Shown: one piece after another, positions 33,518-41,593 of the stretch | How the letters are laid out: each line of letters opens with the position of its first letter | Position numbering within the stretch: the first letter of the stretch is position 1 | Origin: an uncultured Clostridium sp. | GTDB taxonomy: Bacteria; Bacillota; Clostridia; TANB77; CAG-508 | Reading direction: 5' to 3' | Assembly (NCBI GenBank): GCA_947427205.1 | Contig: CANEHB010000017.1 | Location: 1 to 41,593 of the forward strand | Length of the DNA stretch: 41,593 bases | Position numbers and translations under genes: made by a program | Notes under the pieces: generated by a model | Database searches by the model: none | What the model was told of the DNA's origin: nothing | What the model saw: only the letters and a program-made list of their open reading frames with translations

Positions 33518-34795
33518 TTATAATAGTCTTTTTGCAATTTTTTTAACTTGACGCATAACTTCTTTTTCATCTAAATTTATCATTTTTCTATTTTGCATTA
33601 TTAATTTACCATCAATCATAACTGATTCAACATCTGCACCATTTGACGAATACACTATATTTGCACATATATCGTTTTCTGGACATAAATGAAGTTTATC
33701 CATATTTATAAAAATCATATCAGCTTTTTTTCCTGGTTCCAAAGTTCCTATTTCATTTTCTAACCCTAAAACTTTTGCTCCCTCTATTGTTGCCATTTTT
33801 AATATATCGTAAGCTAAAATAGAACTAGGCTCCTTTGTATTTACTTTTTGCAAATAAGCCGCTGTTTTCATTTCTTCAAACATGTCCATTGTTGCTGTAC
33901 TACCTATGCCATCTGTTCCAATTCCAATATTTATGCCGTTTTGCCTAAGTTTTACTACGTCACATATGCCTGAAGATAAATTACAATTACTTATTGGATT
34001 ATGAGAAATTCCTCCCTTTATATTTTTAAGAATCTCTATGTCACTATCTGATATATATATTCCATGCGCTAAAATTACTGGAACATCAAACACATTCAAA
34101 TCTCTTAAATATTCTGTACTTCTTTTATGGTATCTACATCTTATTTTTGTTTCTTCATCAATAGTTTCTGCCAAATGTATATGCATTCCTGTATTTAATT
34201 CTTTTGCAAGATTAACACATAGTTTTATTGTATCTGGATTACAAGTATGTGGCGCATCTGCTGAAACATATATTTTTATTTTGCTTTTCTTATCATAATT
34301 ATATATTTTAGCATATTCTCTAGTTTTTTCAATCTTATCTTTTATAGCATCATCTTTTATGCACCAAGCAACTACAGCTCTTAATCCAGTATCTTTAATT
34401 GCTTCAATAGTTTTATTCATTCCAAAATACATATCATTACAAGTAGTAGTTCCAGATTTTATCATTTCCAAACAAGATAAATAAGAATTCCAATATATAT
34501 CTTCTGGCTTTAGTTTATCTTCTACTGGAAATATTGCATTTTCTAGCCAGTCCATTAACTTTTTATCTGTTTTATATCCTCTAAAAATACTCATTGCTAA
34601 ATGTGTATGTGTATTTACAATTCCTGGCATTATCAACATATTTCTAGCATTTATTCTTTCGCAATCCTCTTGCTTATCTATATTTTTATCTATTTCTTCT
34701 ATTATATTATCATTTATTAGTATATCTTTTTTTTCAATATTAGCTACATTTCCTACCATGTCTAATACATAAGCATTTGTAACAAGTGTTTTCAT
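33518..34795 (-). CDS. Amidohydrolase, MtaD/SsnA-like (S-adenosylhomocysteine or 5-methylthioadenosine deaminase type)
   Basis: A 425-residue metal-dependent deaminase. Seen: the N-terminal metal motif NTHTHLAMSIFRGY, HIHLAET, a later VILAHG, and GIGTDGIGSTATMDMFEEM with the conserved Asp; the C-terminus LGLENEIGTLEPGKKADMIF is typical of the superfamily. The MtaD/DadD group removes the amino group from adenosine-type compounds, including S-adenosylhomocysteine and methylthioadenosine; in archaea and clostridia this feeds SAH recycling. Which nucleoside is used cannot be read here. AAGGGG precedes the ATG. It is 37 bp downstream of ricT. Confidence 0.9.
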   Translation of the reverse strand: MKTLVTNAYVLDMVGNVANIEKKDILINDNIIEEIDKNIDKQEDCERINARNMLIMPGIVNTHTHLAMSIFRGYKTDKKLMDWLENAIFPVEDKLKPEDIYWNSYLSCLEMIKSGTTTCNDMYFGMNKTIEAIKDTGLRAVVAWCIKDDAIKDKIEKTREYAKIYNYDKKSKIKIYVSADAPHTCNPDTIKLCVNLAKELNTGMHIHLAETIDEETKIRCRYHKRSTEYLRDLNVFDVPVILAHGIYISDSDIEILKNIKGGISHNPISNCNLSSGICDVVKLRQNGINIGIGTDGIGSTATMDMFEEMKTAAYLQKVNTKEPSSILAYDILKMATIEGAKVLGLENEIGTLEPGKKADMIFINMDKLHLCPENDICANIVYSSNGADVESVMIDGKLIMQNRKMINLDEKEVMRQVKKIAKRLL

Positions 34796-34832
34796 CTATG
34801 GAATTTCCCCTTAAGTATATCTTTTGTTTTCT

Positions 34833-35759
34833 TTAAATATCATCTTGAGTTGTATTCTTTTTATCGTCTTTTTCTAATTTTTCTAGTTTTTCTAATTCTG
34901 CTAAATCTTCTTGATTTTCAACTTCTAATTTTTCATCATCAACTACAGCATCTTTTATTACTACAACATCTTTTGCTTCATGCTTTTTAAAGTAAATATC
35001 ATCACCATCTTGATATTTAACTCTAATTGCCTCTTTTAGGGTTTCCACTGATGCTACTTCTCCTGTTCCTTCAGAAGTTTTTACAATTGCTCCTATTTTA
35101 GGTAAGCTTTTCAATTTTTCTTCATAAACTTCTTGTTCATATTTTAGACAACACATTAATCTTCCACAATTTCCTGAAATTTTAGAAGGATTTAATGAAA
35201 TATTTTGTTCTTTTGCCATTTTTATTGATACTGTCTCAAAGTTTCCTAAAAACGAACAACAGCAAAGTTCTCTTCCACAAATTCCGTTCCCACCACATCT
35301 TTTTACTTCATCTCTTACCCCAATTTGACGAAGTTCTATTCTAGTTCTAAATACTGCTGCTAAATCCTTTACTAACTCTCTAAAATCAATTCTTCCATCT
35401 GCTGTAAAATAAAATATTACTTTTGATCCATCATATTTAAATTCTACATCAACAAGCTTCATAGGAAGTCCATGTTTTTCTATTTTTTCTAAGCATTTCT
35501 TAAATGCACCTTTTTCTTTTGCTTTATTTTCAAGACGCATTTTTTCGTCTTTTTCTGTTGCTATTCTTATAACTTTCTTTAGTGGCTCTGTAACTTCGTT
35601 ATCCTCTACTTCTTTTCTCGCAATTATAACTTCTCCGAACTCTTCTCCCATCGCTGTATCAACAATAACGTTCATACCTTTTTCTATTTGTAAATCTTCT
35701 GGATCAAAATAATAAGTTTTTCCAGGTCTTTTGAATCTAACGCCTGTTACTATTTTCAT
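34833..35759 (-). CDS. ricT: PSP1-domain protein RicT (YaaT)
   Basis: In B. subtilis RicT is one of the RicA-RicF-RicT proteins that hold [4Fe-4S] clusters and assist RNase Y, and it affects competence, sporulation and biofilms. The 308-residue protein has the PSP1 core (about 50-200) and the cysteine-rich signature GGNGICGRELCCCSF and CGRLMCCLKYE, which could bind a cluster. The C-terminus is a charged Glu/Lys tail. It overlaps the 3' end of holB by 23 bp, so the two are translationally coupled; holB-ricT is a conserved Firmicutes order. Confidence 0.92.
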   Translation of the reverse strand: MKIVTGVRFKRPGKTYYFDPEDLQIEKGMNVIVDTAMGEEFGEVIIARKEVEDNEVTEPLKKVIRIATEKDEKMRLENKAKEKGAFKKCLEKIEKHGLPMKLVDVEFKYDGSKVIFYFTADGRIDFRELVKDLAAVFRTRIELRQIGVRDEVKRCGGNGICGRELCCCSFLGNFETVSIKMAKEQNISLNPSKISGNCGRLMCCLKYEQEVYEEKLKSLPKIGAIVKTSEGTGEVASVETLKEAIRVKYQDGDDIYFKKHEAKDVVVIKDAVVDDEKLEVENQEDLAELEKLEKLEKDDKKNTTQDDI

Positions 35760-36645
35760 TTATTTCCTCCCACATTCCAAAAAGCATATTATCTATACTC
35801 ATATCAAAATTACTATTACCTCTAAGTCTTTCAGAGCATTTATTAACATGTTTTATACAATCTATATATTTTTCGTTGTGTTTATAATTTGAATATAAAC
35901 ATACAATTATGTAATCTAGTATATCATAAATATTGTCTTTGTCATATATTATTTTTGCATCTAACATTATATCAACTAAATCTTTTTGATTTAAGTTTAA
36001 TATTAATGCATCAATATCGTCATATTTTCCTTTATTATCTTTTAACTTTATTGCTTTTCCTATACTTCCATCAAAAGATTTTAATAAATTTTCAGAAACA
36101 TTATCATATTCTAAAATATTTGTAGCATAATCTAATAAATCTTTATCTTCAATATTTTTAAATTTAATTGTCATGCATCTTGATTTTATAGTATTTAATA
36201 TTAAATTTTCATTTGAAGATATTAAAATAATAATAGCAAATTCTGGTGGTTCTTCTAATGTTTTTAATAAACAATTTTGTGCTTCTTTAGTCATTTTATC
36301 ACAATCATTTATTATATATACCTTCTTTTCAGAAATAATAGGTTTTTCAATAACTTTTTCTGTAATATTTCTTATCTCATCTATTTTAATGTTTTCACCA
36401 TCTTCATTTACAGAATAAAAATCTGGGTGATTTTTACCATTAAAACATGTACACGATTTACATGTACATGTTCTACTTTTTTCTCCTAAACACAATATAT
36501 TCTTGGCAAATTCTTTAGCAATCATTAATTTGCCTATTCCTTCTGTTCCTAAAAATAAGTAACTATGCAAAATATTATTTTGTTTTATACTATTTATTAA
36601 ATAGTCCTTTACTTCTGTATTACCAATAATATTTTCAAATTCCAA
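35737..36645 (-). CDS. holB: DNA polymerase III subunit delta'
   Basis: Part of the clamp loader that places the beta clamp on DNA. The 302-residue protein has a clamp-loader AAA+ domain: SYLFLGTEGIGKL (P-loop with Leu instead of Ser/Thr after GK, as accepted in non-hydrolysing delta' subunits), the four-cysteine zinc module CTCKSCTCF, IINDCDKM (Walker B-like), ALLKTLEEPP-like LLKTLEEPP, and a sensor-1 region IKSRCMTIKF. The start is TTG at 36645, eight bases after AGGAG; this gives the standard FENIIGN opening. It overlaps ricT. Confidence 0.93.
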   Translation of the reverse strand: MEFENIIGNTEVKDYLINSIKQNNILHSYLFLGTEGIGKLMIAKEFAKNILCLGEKSRTCTCKSCTCFNGKNHPDFYSVNEDGENIKIDEIRNITEKVIEKPIISEKKVYIINDCDKMTKEAQNCLLKTLEEPPEFAIIILISSNENLILNTIKSRCMTIKFKNIEDKDLLDYATNILEYDNVSENLLKSFDGSIGKAIKLKDNKGKYDDIDALILNLNQKDLVDIMLDAKIIYDKDNIYDILDYIIVCLYSNYKHNEKYIDCIKHVNKCSERLRGNSNFDMSIDNMLFGMWEEINENSNRR

Positions 36646-36678
36646 TTATATTACTCCTATACTCACTTCACTAGTACT

Positions 36679-36709
36679 GTAATTCGAATTTTTTTAATTT
36701 TCGAATTAC
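36679..36709. other. Perfect inverted repeat between lepB and holB
   Basis: GTAATTCGAA (36679-36688) pairs fully with TTCGAATTAC (36700-36709), 11-nt loop. No T-run follows on either strand, so a termination role is doubtful; it may be a processing or regulatory hairpin. Confidence 0.6.
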
Positions 36710-36725
36710 GAAATCAAACAATATT

Positions 36726-37355
36726 TTATATTTTACCAAATACATTCATTGGCCAAAATCTAAAACATACTATACCTTCAAGTTTATTAAATGGTATACA
36801 ACCTATTTCTCTACAATCTGTGCTTTTTGTTCTATTATCACCCATTGCAAATATATATCCTTCTGGAACTATAAAATCATAAAATACATCTGATTCTGTT
36901 ACTACATCACTACTTAAATAATCTTCTTCAAGCTCATTTCCATTAATATATACTTTACCATTTTCTATTTTTACATGTTCACCTGGAAGTCCAATAACTC
37001 TTTTTATGTAGCTTTTTTTAGTTATTTCTAAACTATAATATACAAATTTTTTTAATAATCCTTTTGGTTCATTTTCATATGTAGCTATTGGATTTGATTG
37101 ATCTACATCCCATTTAGCTTTATATTCAGAAGATGGTGCTTCAAAAGTTATTATTTGTCCTCTTTCAGGCATCTTCTTTGTTATTCTAAATGTTCTATTT
37201 AATATTAATCTTTGATTTTCTTGAAGTGTGGGGAACATTGATCTTTGCTGTACTATTGTTGGTGTTCCTATAAAATATCTAAATAACAATGCTAGAACTA
37301 GGGCTATTATAATGCAATATCCCCATTCTATAATGTCTTTTACTTTTTCGTTCAT
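36726..37355 (-). CDS. lepB: Signal peptidase I
   Basis: Removes signal peptides from exported proteins, such as the surface proteins and CAP protein here. The 209-residue protein has one N-terminal membrane helix (about 11-30), the catalytic serine in RSMFPTL (Ser39), the lysine in YIKRVIGLPGEHV (about residue 118), and the C-terminal GDNRTKSTDCREIGCIP box (normally GDNRxxSxDSR). The S-to-C change in DSR is outside the catalytic pair. AAAGGC is the ribosome binding site. It lies between the highly charged protein gene and holB on the same strand. Confidence 0.94.
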   Translation of the reverse strand: MNEKVKDIIEWGYCIIIALVLALLFRYFIGTPTIVQQRSMFPTLQENQRLILNRTFRITKKMPERGQIITFEAPSSEYKAKWDVDQSNPIATYENEPKGLLKKFVYYSLEITKKSYIKRVIGLPGEHVKIENGKVYINGNELEEDYLSSDVVTESDVFYDFIVPEGYIFAMGDNRTKSTDCREIGCIPFNKLEGIVCFRFWPMNVFGKI

Positions 37356-37435
37356 CTTGTTTGCCTTTCTAAATTTATTTTCATTGGAATTATACTATCT
37401 TTTCTGTATTTTTTCAAGTAATTATTTTCTTTGTA

Positions 37436-39511
37436 CTATTCACTTATAGTTTTTCTTCCTCTTTTTGGTTTCTCCTCTGTTTCTATTTTTTTAGTTACTT
37501 TCTTTCTTTTTGGTTTATCTTCTGCTTCTAATTTATCTAATGTCTTTTTTATTTTTTTAGGTTTCTCTTCTATATCTGATAATGAAGTCTTCTTAACTTT
37601 TTTTACTTTTTTCTCAGTTTCTGTTTCTGATACTACTTTTCTTCTTTTTGGTTTTTCTTCTACATCTGATAATGAAGCTTTCTTAACTTTCTTTACTTTT
37701 TTCTCAGTTTCTGTTTCTGCTACTTTTTTTCTTTTTTTAGGCTTTTCTTCTAATTCTACTTTTACTGTTACTTTTTCAGTAGTTTTTGTATCTGGCTTTC
37801 TTCTCTTTATTTTTTCTTCTGACTCTACTTTTTTAGTTACTTTCTTTCTTTTTGGTTTTTCTTCTATAACTTCCTTGCTCTCTTTTAACTTATATCTCGC
37901 ACGTTCAACTACATCTTGAAGAAGTGGCAATTTCTCTCTTGTAAATACTTTTATTTTATTTCGCACTTCAACTCTTTTTTTCTTTCTAGTATATCTTTTT
38001 ACTTTTTTCTTTTTTCTAGTATATCTTTTTACTGGATGCTGACTTTTTTCTTTGTTTTGTTTTTGCTCATATTCATAATAATTATATTGGTCATACACAT
38101 ATCCATCATTTTCAATAGGTATATCATCATTTTCAACTATATTATCTTCATCTTCATAAACTTCTTCTTTTATTTCTTCAATTTCTTCTAATTCTGGTAC
38201 TTCAATTTCTTCTATAATATCTTCCTTACTATTATCAATTAGATCTTCCTCATCAAAATCATATCCTTTTACAATTATATTGATATCATCATTTTTATTT
38301 GCTTCTTTTTTTTCTAATTTTAAAGCATTTGAATCAAATAACGTAGTACTATCAATTAAGTTTTGATCTTCTTTATCCTCAAAAATATTATCAAATTCTT
38401 CTACTAAATCTTCTTGATATGTATTTACATTTTCTTGATACATATCTTCTTCATAATTATTTTCAAGATTTAAATATGAATCTTCTTCATTTTCAAAGTT
38501 CTCTTCTACATATTCATAATTTTCTATATCTTCAAAATCATCCTCATAATTTTCATCATAATTATTTTCATCAAAAGATTCATCTATATTTGGTTCTGTA
38601 TATTCTTCTTCAAAACTTTCTTCCAAATTTTCAATTTCTTCATCTACAGTATCTTCAATTACTCCATCTTCAAAATTATTTCCAATTTTGGGATATAAAT
38701 TATCTTCATAATCTAAATCATCAGTAAAATTTTCCTCTACTGATTCTTCATAACTATCTTCTGTATTTGAATATATATTTTCCTCATTTTCAAAATTTTC
38801 TTCTACGTATTCATAATTTTCTGTATTATAAAAGTCTTCTTCGTCTTCATAATCTAATTTTTCTTTTTCATAATTTATACTATCATAATTTAACTGTGTC
38901 TCAAAACTAATTGTATTTTGAGTTACATCATAATCATTTTCATATATATCATCAAAATTTTCATTTTCTTCATTATCTAGACTTTCTTCAAAATCATTTT
39001 CAAAAAGAGATTCGTCAACATTAACATCATTATATTCTTCTTCATAACTAGCTTCATTCTCAATTTTATTATAATCCTCTAATCCATTATAATTAACTGA
39101 ATTATCAAATCTTTCTGACTCCTTATCAATATCATCTTCGTCATTATCTAATTTTGAATCATATTTAAATATATCTTCTCTTTTAATCTTCATATTTCTA
39201 TTTGAACTTCTTGTTGAATATATATTTGAATATATATCATCAGAATATTCATTAGCATCTTGTATATTACTTTCTTTTTTATTTTCTTTTATATATTTTT
39301 GTCTTCTTTTTATATTAGCTTCACTTTTATCCATTTTATATGCTATAAACAAAACTAAAGAAACCAATAGAGCTCCAATGATTAAAATAAAAACTTTATC
39401 GAGCATATTACTTTCTGGAACAGTATATGTTCCAGTAGTAGTTGCATAAATACTATTTTTATAAAATAAAAATAGTATAAAACATATTAAAGATTTCTTA
39501 AATTTCTTCAT
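37436..39511 (-). CDS. Membrane protein with very acidic then very basic tail, unknown function
   Basis: I do not recognise a family. The 691-residue protein has a signal-like first segment (1-22), a short outside loop, a second membrane helix (about 38-60), then a basic KRRQKYIKENKK that suggests the rest is cytoplasmic. Residues about 85-470 are Glu/Asp/Asn/Tyr-rich with repeats such as ENYEYVEENFENEE. Residues about 485-691 are Lys-rich repeats (EEKPKRKKVTKK, ETEKKVKKVKKASLSD), like histone H1-type or nucleic-acid-binding tails. I use the ATG at 39511 because GGAG lies before it; an in-frame ATG at 39550 directly follows the kinase stop and lacks a site. It is in line with the sensor kinase upstream and lepB downstream. 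Confidence 0.75.
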   Translation of the reverse strand: MKKFKKSLICFILFLFYKNSIYATTTGTYTVPESNMLDKVFILIIGALLVSLVLFIAYKMDKSEANIKRRQKYIKENKKESNIQDANEYSDDIYSNIYSTRSSNRNMKIKREDIFKYDSKLDNDEDDIDKESERFDNSVNYNGLEDYNKIENEASYEEEYNDVNVDESLFENDFEESLDNEENENFDDIYENDYDVTQNTISFETQLNYDSINYEKEKLDYEDEEDFYNTENYEYVEENFENEENIYSNTEDSYEESVEENFTDDLDYEDNLYPKIGNNFEDGVIEDTVDEEIENLEESFEEEYTEPNIDESFDENNYDENYEDDFEDIENYEYVEENFENEEDSYLNLENNYEEDMYQENVNTYQEDLVEEFDNIFEDKEDQNLIDSTTLFDSNALKLEKKEANKNDDINIIVKGYDFDEEDLIDNSKEDIIEEIEVPELEEIEEIKEEVYEDEDNIVENDDIPIENDGYVYDQYNYYEYEQKQNKEKSQHPVKRYTRKKKKVKRYTRKKKRVEVRNKIKVFTREKLPLLQDVVERARYKLKESKEVIEEKPKRKKVTKKVESEEKIKRRKPDTKTTEKVTVKVELEEKPKKRKKVAETETEKKVKKVKKASLSDVEEKPKRRKVVSETETEKKVKKVKKTSLSDIEEKPKKIKKTLDKLEAEDKPKRKKVTKKIETEEKPKRGRKTISE

Positions 39512-39550
39512 CTTTTTTATCTCTCCTTTATTAAACCATATTTTGCCCAT

Positions 39551-40996
39551 TTAACTCGCTTTAGTTTGTTTGGTTGGTATTCGTATAACAACTTCTGTTC
39601 CTTTTCCAGGTTCACTTTTTATATCAATCATACCATTATTCTGATCTAATATTTCTTTTGCAATTGAAAGGCCTAATCCTGTTCCGCCCATTTCTCTTGT
39701 ACGTGCTTTATCTACTCTATAAAATCTTTCAAAAATTTTATCTAAATCTTCCTTTGGAATTCCCATACCAGTATCAATAATTTTTATATAAGCATCATTA
39801 TAAACAAATCCCACATAAACCTTTATTGTACCACCTTCTGGAGTATACTTTATTGCATTAGTAAGTATATTTAAAACAACTCGTTCAATTCCACTTTTAT
39901 CTGCATATATTAATGGAACATTTGATGTAACAAAACATTCTCCACTTTGATTTTTTCTTTTCATTTCAAGATCTAATCCTTCAAATGTATATTTTACAAG
40001 TTCTCCTAAATCAAATTCTGTTTTTTCAACTTTAACTTTAGATGTATCATATTTAGAAAGAACTAATAAGTCTGTAACTAGTCTTGACATTCTTGCTGCT
40101 TCTGCTGAAATTCTATCTAAGAATTTTTTATTTGTTTCTTCATCTACATCTGATTCTATAAGAGTATCTGCATAGCCCATTATAGAAGTAATAGGAGTTT
40201 TTAATTCATGTGACACATCAGCAACAAATCTCTTTCTCATACTATCTAATTTTACATGTTCTGTAATATCTTGTATAACTACAATAAGACCTGCTGGTCT
40301 TTCATTTTCGTTTTTAAATGGTGCAAAAAACAAGTTTATAGTTCTATCATCTACATTTATTTTTTGCTCTGAAGATGTCCAATTTTCTAAGTAAATAATC
40401 TTTTCTAAATTTATATCTACATTATATTTATTAAAAATCTCTTCAAAATTCTTTTCCTCATTTAATTCTAAAAAAGTTTGAGCCGCTGGATTTATATGAA
40501 TAATTTTTCCTTCAATATCAAAAGCAATAATTCCATCTGTCATATGAAGTAAAATTGTTTCCATTTGCTTTTTTTGTCTAGTAGTTTCATTAAGATTTTC
40601 TTTTAATTCATTATTTATTGAATCAAATGCAAAAACTAAATCCCCAATTTCATCTTTTCCTCTATTTTTTCTAGAAAAATCTTCTCTTTTTCCTTTTATT
40701 GTTCTTTCAGCACTTCTTATCAAACTTTTTATTGGTGATGTTTCAGCTTTTACAACTATTGTTCCTAATATAAGAACTAATATGAAAAAAACTATAATTG
40801 CTATAATTGTCATTGTTCTTGTTTGATACATTTGATTATTTATAATATTACTTATTTCTTCTATCCCTAGATCTTGCGTTATTTGACTATTCATATTTTC
40901 TAAACTATATACATATGATATTCCTAATATTGAAATACCACATAATCCAATAATCATAAACGCTAGAACTATTTTTATCTGTATGTTTTTTAACAT
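39551..40996 (-). CDS. Sensor histidine kinase, WalK/PhoR-like
   Basis: A 481-residue membrane sensor: helix 1 (about 7-28), a short outside loop of about 30 residues, helix 2 (about 57-80), HAMP (about 80-135), a PAS domain (about 145-245), the HisKA box with DVSHELKTPITSI (His about 262), and an ATPase domain with NAIKYTPEGG, DTGMGIP and GGTGLGLSI. The layout HAMP-PAS-HisKA is that of WalK (VicK), which controls wall metabolism in Firmicutes, though the outside part is smaller than in B. subtilis WalK, as in cocci. The usual response regulator gene just upstream is missing; 460 bp of non-coding DNA lies there. The start ATG follows AAAAGG at about ten bases. Confidence 0.9.
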   Translation of the reverse strand: MLKNIQIKIVLAFMIIGLCGISILGISYVYSLENMNSQITQDLGIEEISNIINNQMYQTRTMTIIAIIVFFILVLILGTIVVKAETSPIKSLIRSAERTIKGKREDFSRKNRGKDEIGDLVFAFDSINNELKENLNETTRQKKQMETILLHMTDGIIAFDIEGKIIHINPAAQTFLELNEEKNFEEIFNKYNVDINLEKIIYLENWTSSEQKINVDDRTINLFFAPFKNENERPAGLIVVIQDITEHVKLDSMRKRFVADVSHELKTPITSIMGYADTLIESDVDEETNKKFLDRISAEAARMSRLVTDLLVLSKYDTSKVKVEKTEFDLGELVKYTFEGLDLEMKRKNQSGECFVTSNVPLIYADKSGIERVVLNILTNAIKYTPEGGTIKVYVGFVYNDAYIKIIDTGMGIPKEDLDKIFERFYRVDKARTREMGGTGLGLSIAKEILDQNNGMIDIKSEPGKGTEVVIRIPTKQTKAS

Positions 40997-41132
40997 CCTT
41001 TAGTATCCTTTTCTCCCAAAATATCATTACTTAAAATATTATATACTTAAGCAATTATTTATTCAAGCAATTTGTAATAAAAATTTAATAAAACTTTAGA
41101 CACTTACGTATAAAAGATTTTTATGCTATTTT

Positions 41133-41156
41133 ATTATACTAATGTAGAAGCTACAT
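41133..41156 (-). promoter_or_regulatory. Possible promoter and operator of the sensor kinase gene
   Basis: On the minus strand TATAAT (41133-41138) is preceded by ATGTAG-3-CTACAT (41142-41156), a 6-bp inverted repeat in the would-be spacer; no good -35 is visible. It lies about 137 bp before the kinase start. The rest of 40997-41183 is AT-rich without other features. Confidence 0.4.
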
Positions 41157-41183
41157 AAAATTTGTGCACAATATTAGTAAACC

Positions 41184-41263
41184 TTTTATTTAATATGAAA
41201 TGTTTAGCATTTTTCTATTAAATAAAAAACTAGAATTTAATATTTCTATTAAATTCTAGTTTT
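41184..41263 (-). terminator. Double hairpin downstream of the second surface gene
   Basis: Hairpin 1 (TTTTATTTAATA at 41184-41195 with TATTAAATAAAA at 41216-41227) abuts hairpin 2 (41226-41241 with 41248-41263; 16 perfect pairs, AAAACTAGAA core). This is the same order and relation as after the giant surface gene. Compared with the copy at 13325, two C-G pairs in hairpin 2 are T-A here, with both strands changed. Confidence 0.75.
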
Positions 41264-41282
41264 CATAAGAGTATAAGATTAT

Positions 41283-41318
41283 TTTAGGTCATAAGAATTG
41301 AATAAACTTATGCCTAAA
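41283..41318. other. Hairpin in the 3' region of the second surface gene
   Basis: TTTAGG-t-CATAAG (41283-41295) pairs with CTTATGCCTAAA (41307-41318), with one bulged T. No counterpart was seen after the giant gene. Nothing else was recognised between 41319 and 41458. Confidence 0.5.
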
Positions 41319-41458
41319 TTCAATAACTAATTTGATTTGCTAACTATTTATTTACTCAAATCTTTGCATAAACTATAGTATTTTAAGTTATTTAAAATGT
41401 TTTAATTAGCTCTATTTTATTGATAAATATTTTTCTAGTAATAATTACTATTTAATTA

Positions 41459-41593
41459 TTATTTATCTTCTTTAGATTTCTTTTTGATTTGATTTAATAT
41501 AAAATTTACTAATATTACTGATGAAATTATTACTAATACTATTTGTGGTAATATATCTCCTGTTCCTGGAGTTAATAATGTTGTTAATGTTTC
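41459..41593 (-). CDS. C-terminal end of a second TPGTGD-anchored surface protein (partial)
   Basis: Only the last 44 codons are in the window; the gene continues past the right edge. It reads ETLTTLLTPGTGDILPQ, then a hydrophobic stretch (IVLVIISSVILVNFIL) and a basic tail (KKKSKEDK) before a TAA. The sorting signal LLTPGTGDILPQI is identical to that of the giant protein at 3703-12648, including neighbouring DNA, and the same double hairpin lies downstream. It is therefore a second surface protein, probably a substrate of the sortase at 20632-21381. Nothing can be said about its ligand domain. Confidence 0.85.
   Translation of the reverse strand, partial: ETLTTLLTPGTGDILPQIVLVIISSVILVNFILNQIKKKSKEDK

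Overview
The window is very AT-rich DNA with strong AGGAGG-type ribosome binding sites, B. subtilis-like gene families (mraZ, ricT, a WalK-like kinase, a SpoVD/FtsI-type PBP with PASTA domains), an oxygen-sensitive class III ribonucleotide reductase, a two-gene minimal Suf system, an 8Fe-8S ferredoxin and sortase-anchored surface proteins. Together these indicate an anaerobic, Gram-positive, probably gut-associated member of the Clostridia. The exact lineage cannot be read from the sequence.

Layout. 1-3.5 kb: a 41-42 bp tandem repeat, mraZ with its three-box operator, a MATE-like membrane fragment, a thioredoxin-fold lipid-side protein that has lost its CXXC, and a convergent DUF3006 / ComEC-like hydrolase pair. 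3.6-12.65 kb: one 2981-residue surface protein (Cys/His-rich head, Ig-like domains, a Rossmann-like domain, about 13 YTVEYY repeats, 8 MucBP-like repeats, TPGTGD anchor). 12.65-15.4 kb: a long regulatory intergenic region, a small ribbon-helix-helix protein, an SH3-CAP secreted protein and a broken Rpn-family nuclease gene. 15.5-19.9 kb: rpsU, prs, nrdG and nrdD. 20.3-21.7 kb: a sortase gene flanked by two 223-nt direct repeats that look like a structured RNA. 21.7-25.6 kb: an acidic coiled-coil protein and a minimal SufB/SufC pair. 25.8-31.9 kb: a small hydrophobic protein, murE, dapF, a PASTA-PBP and a J-like protein. 32-41 kb: an HD hydrolase, an XRE regulator, ferredoxin, an amidohydrolase, ricT, holB, lepB, a highly charged membrane protein and a sensor kinase. 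The right edge cuts into a second surface protein with the same TPGTGD anchor.

How the genes fit together. Cell-envelope functions dominate: murE, dapF, the PBP and mraZ (peptidoglycan synthesis and its control), lepB (signal peptide removal), a sortase, and two proteins with the same C-terminal sorting signal that are its likely substrates. Those two surface genes also share a 3' double hairpin whose stems covary. The most promising undescribed element is the pair of 223-nt repeats on either side of the sortase: differences between the copies fall so that three stems keep pairing (through G-U wobbles) if the RNA is read on the + strand, while the tiny ORF inside is not conserved as protein. 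Other points of interest are non-canonical catalytic motifs (a TlpA fold without CXXC, a J domain with HQD, MurE with DQVR and GLGHD), an SD sequence separated from the prs start by a perfect hairpin, and a hairpin enclosing the dapF start.
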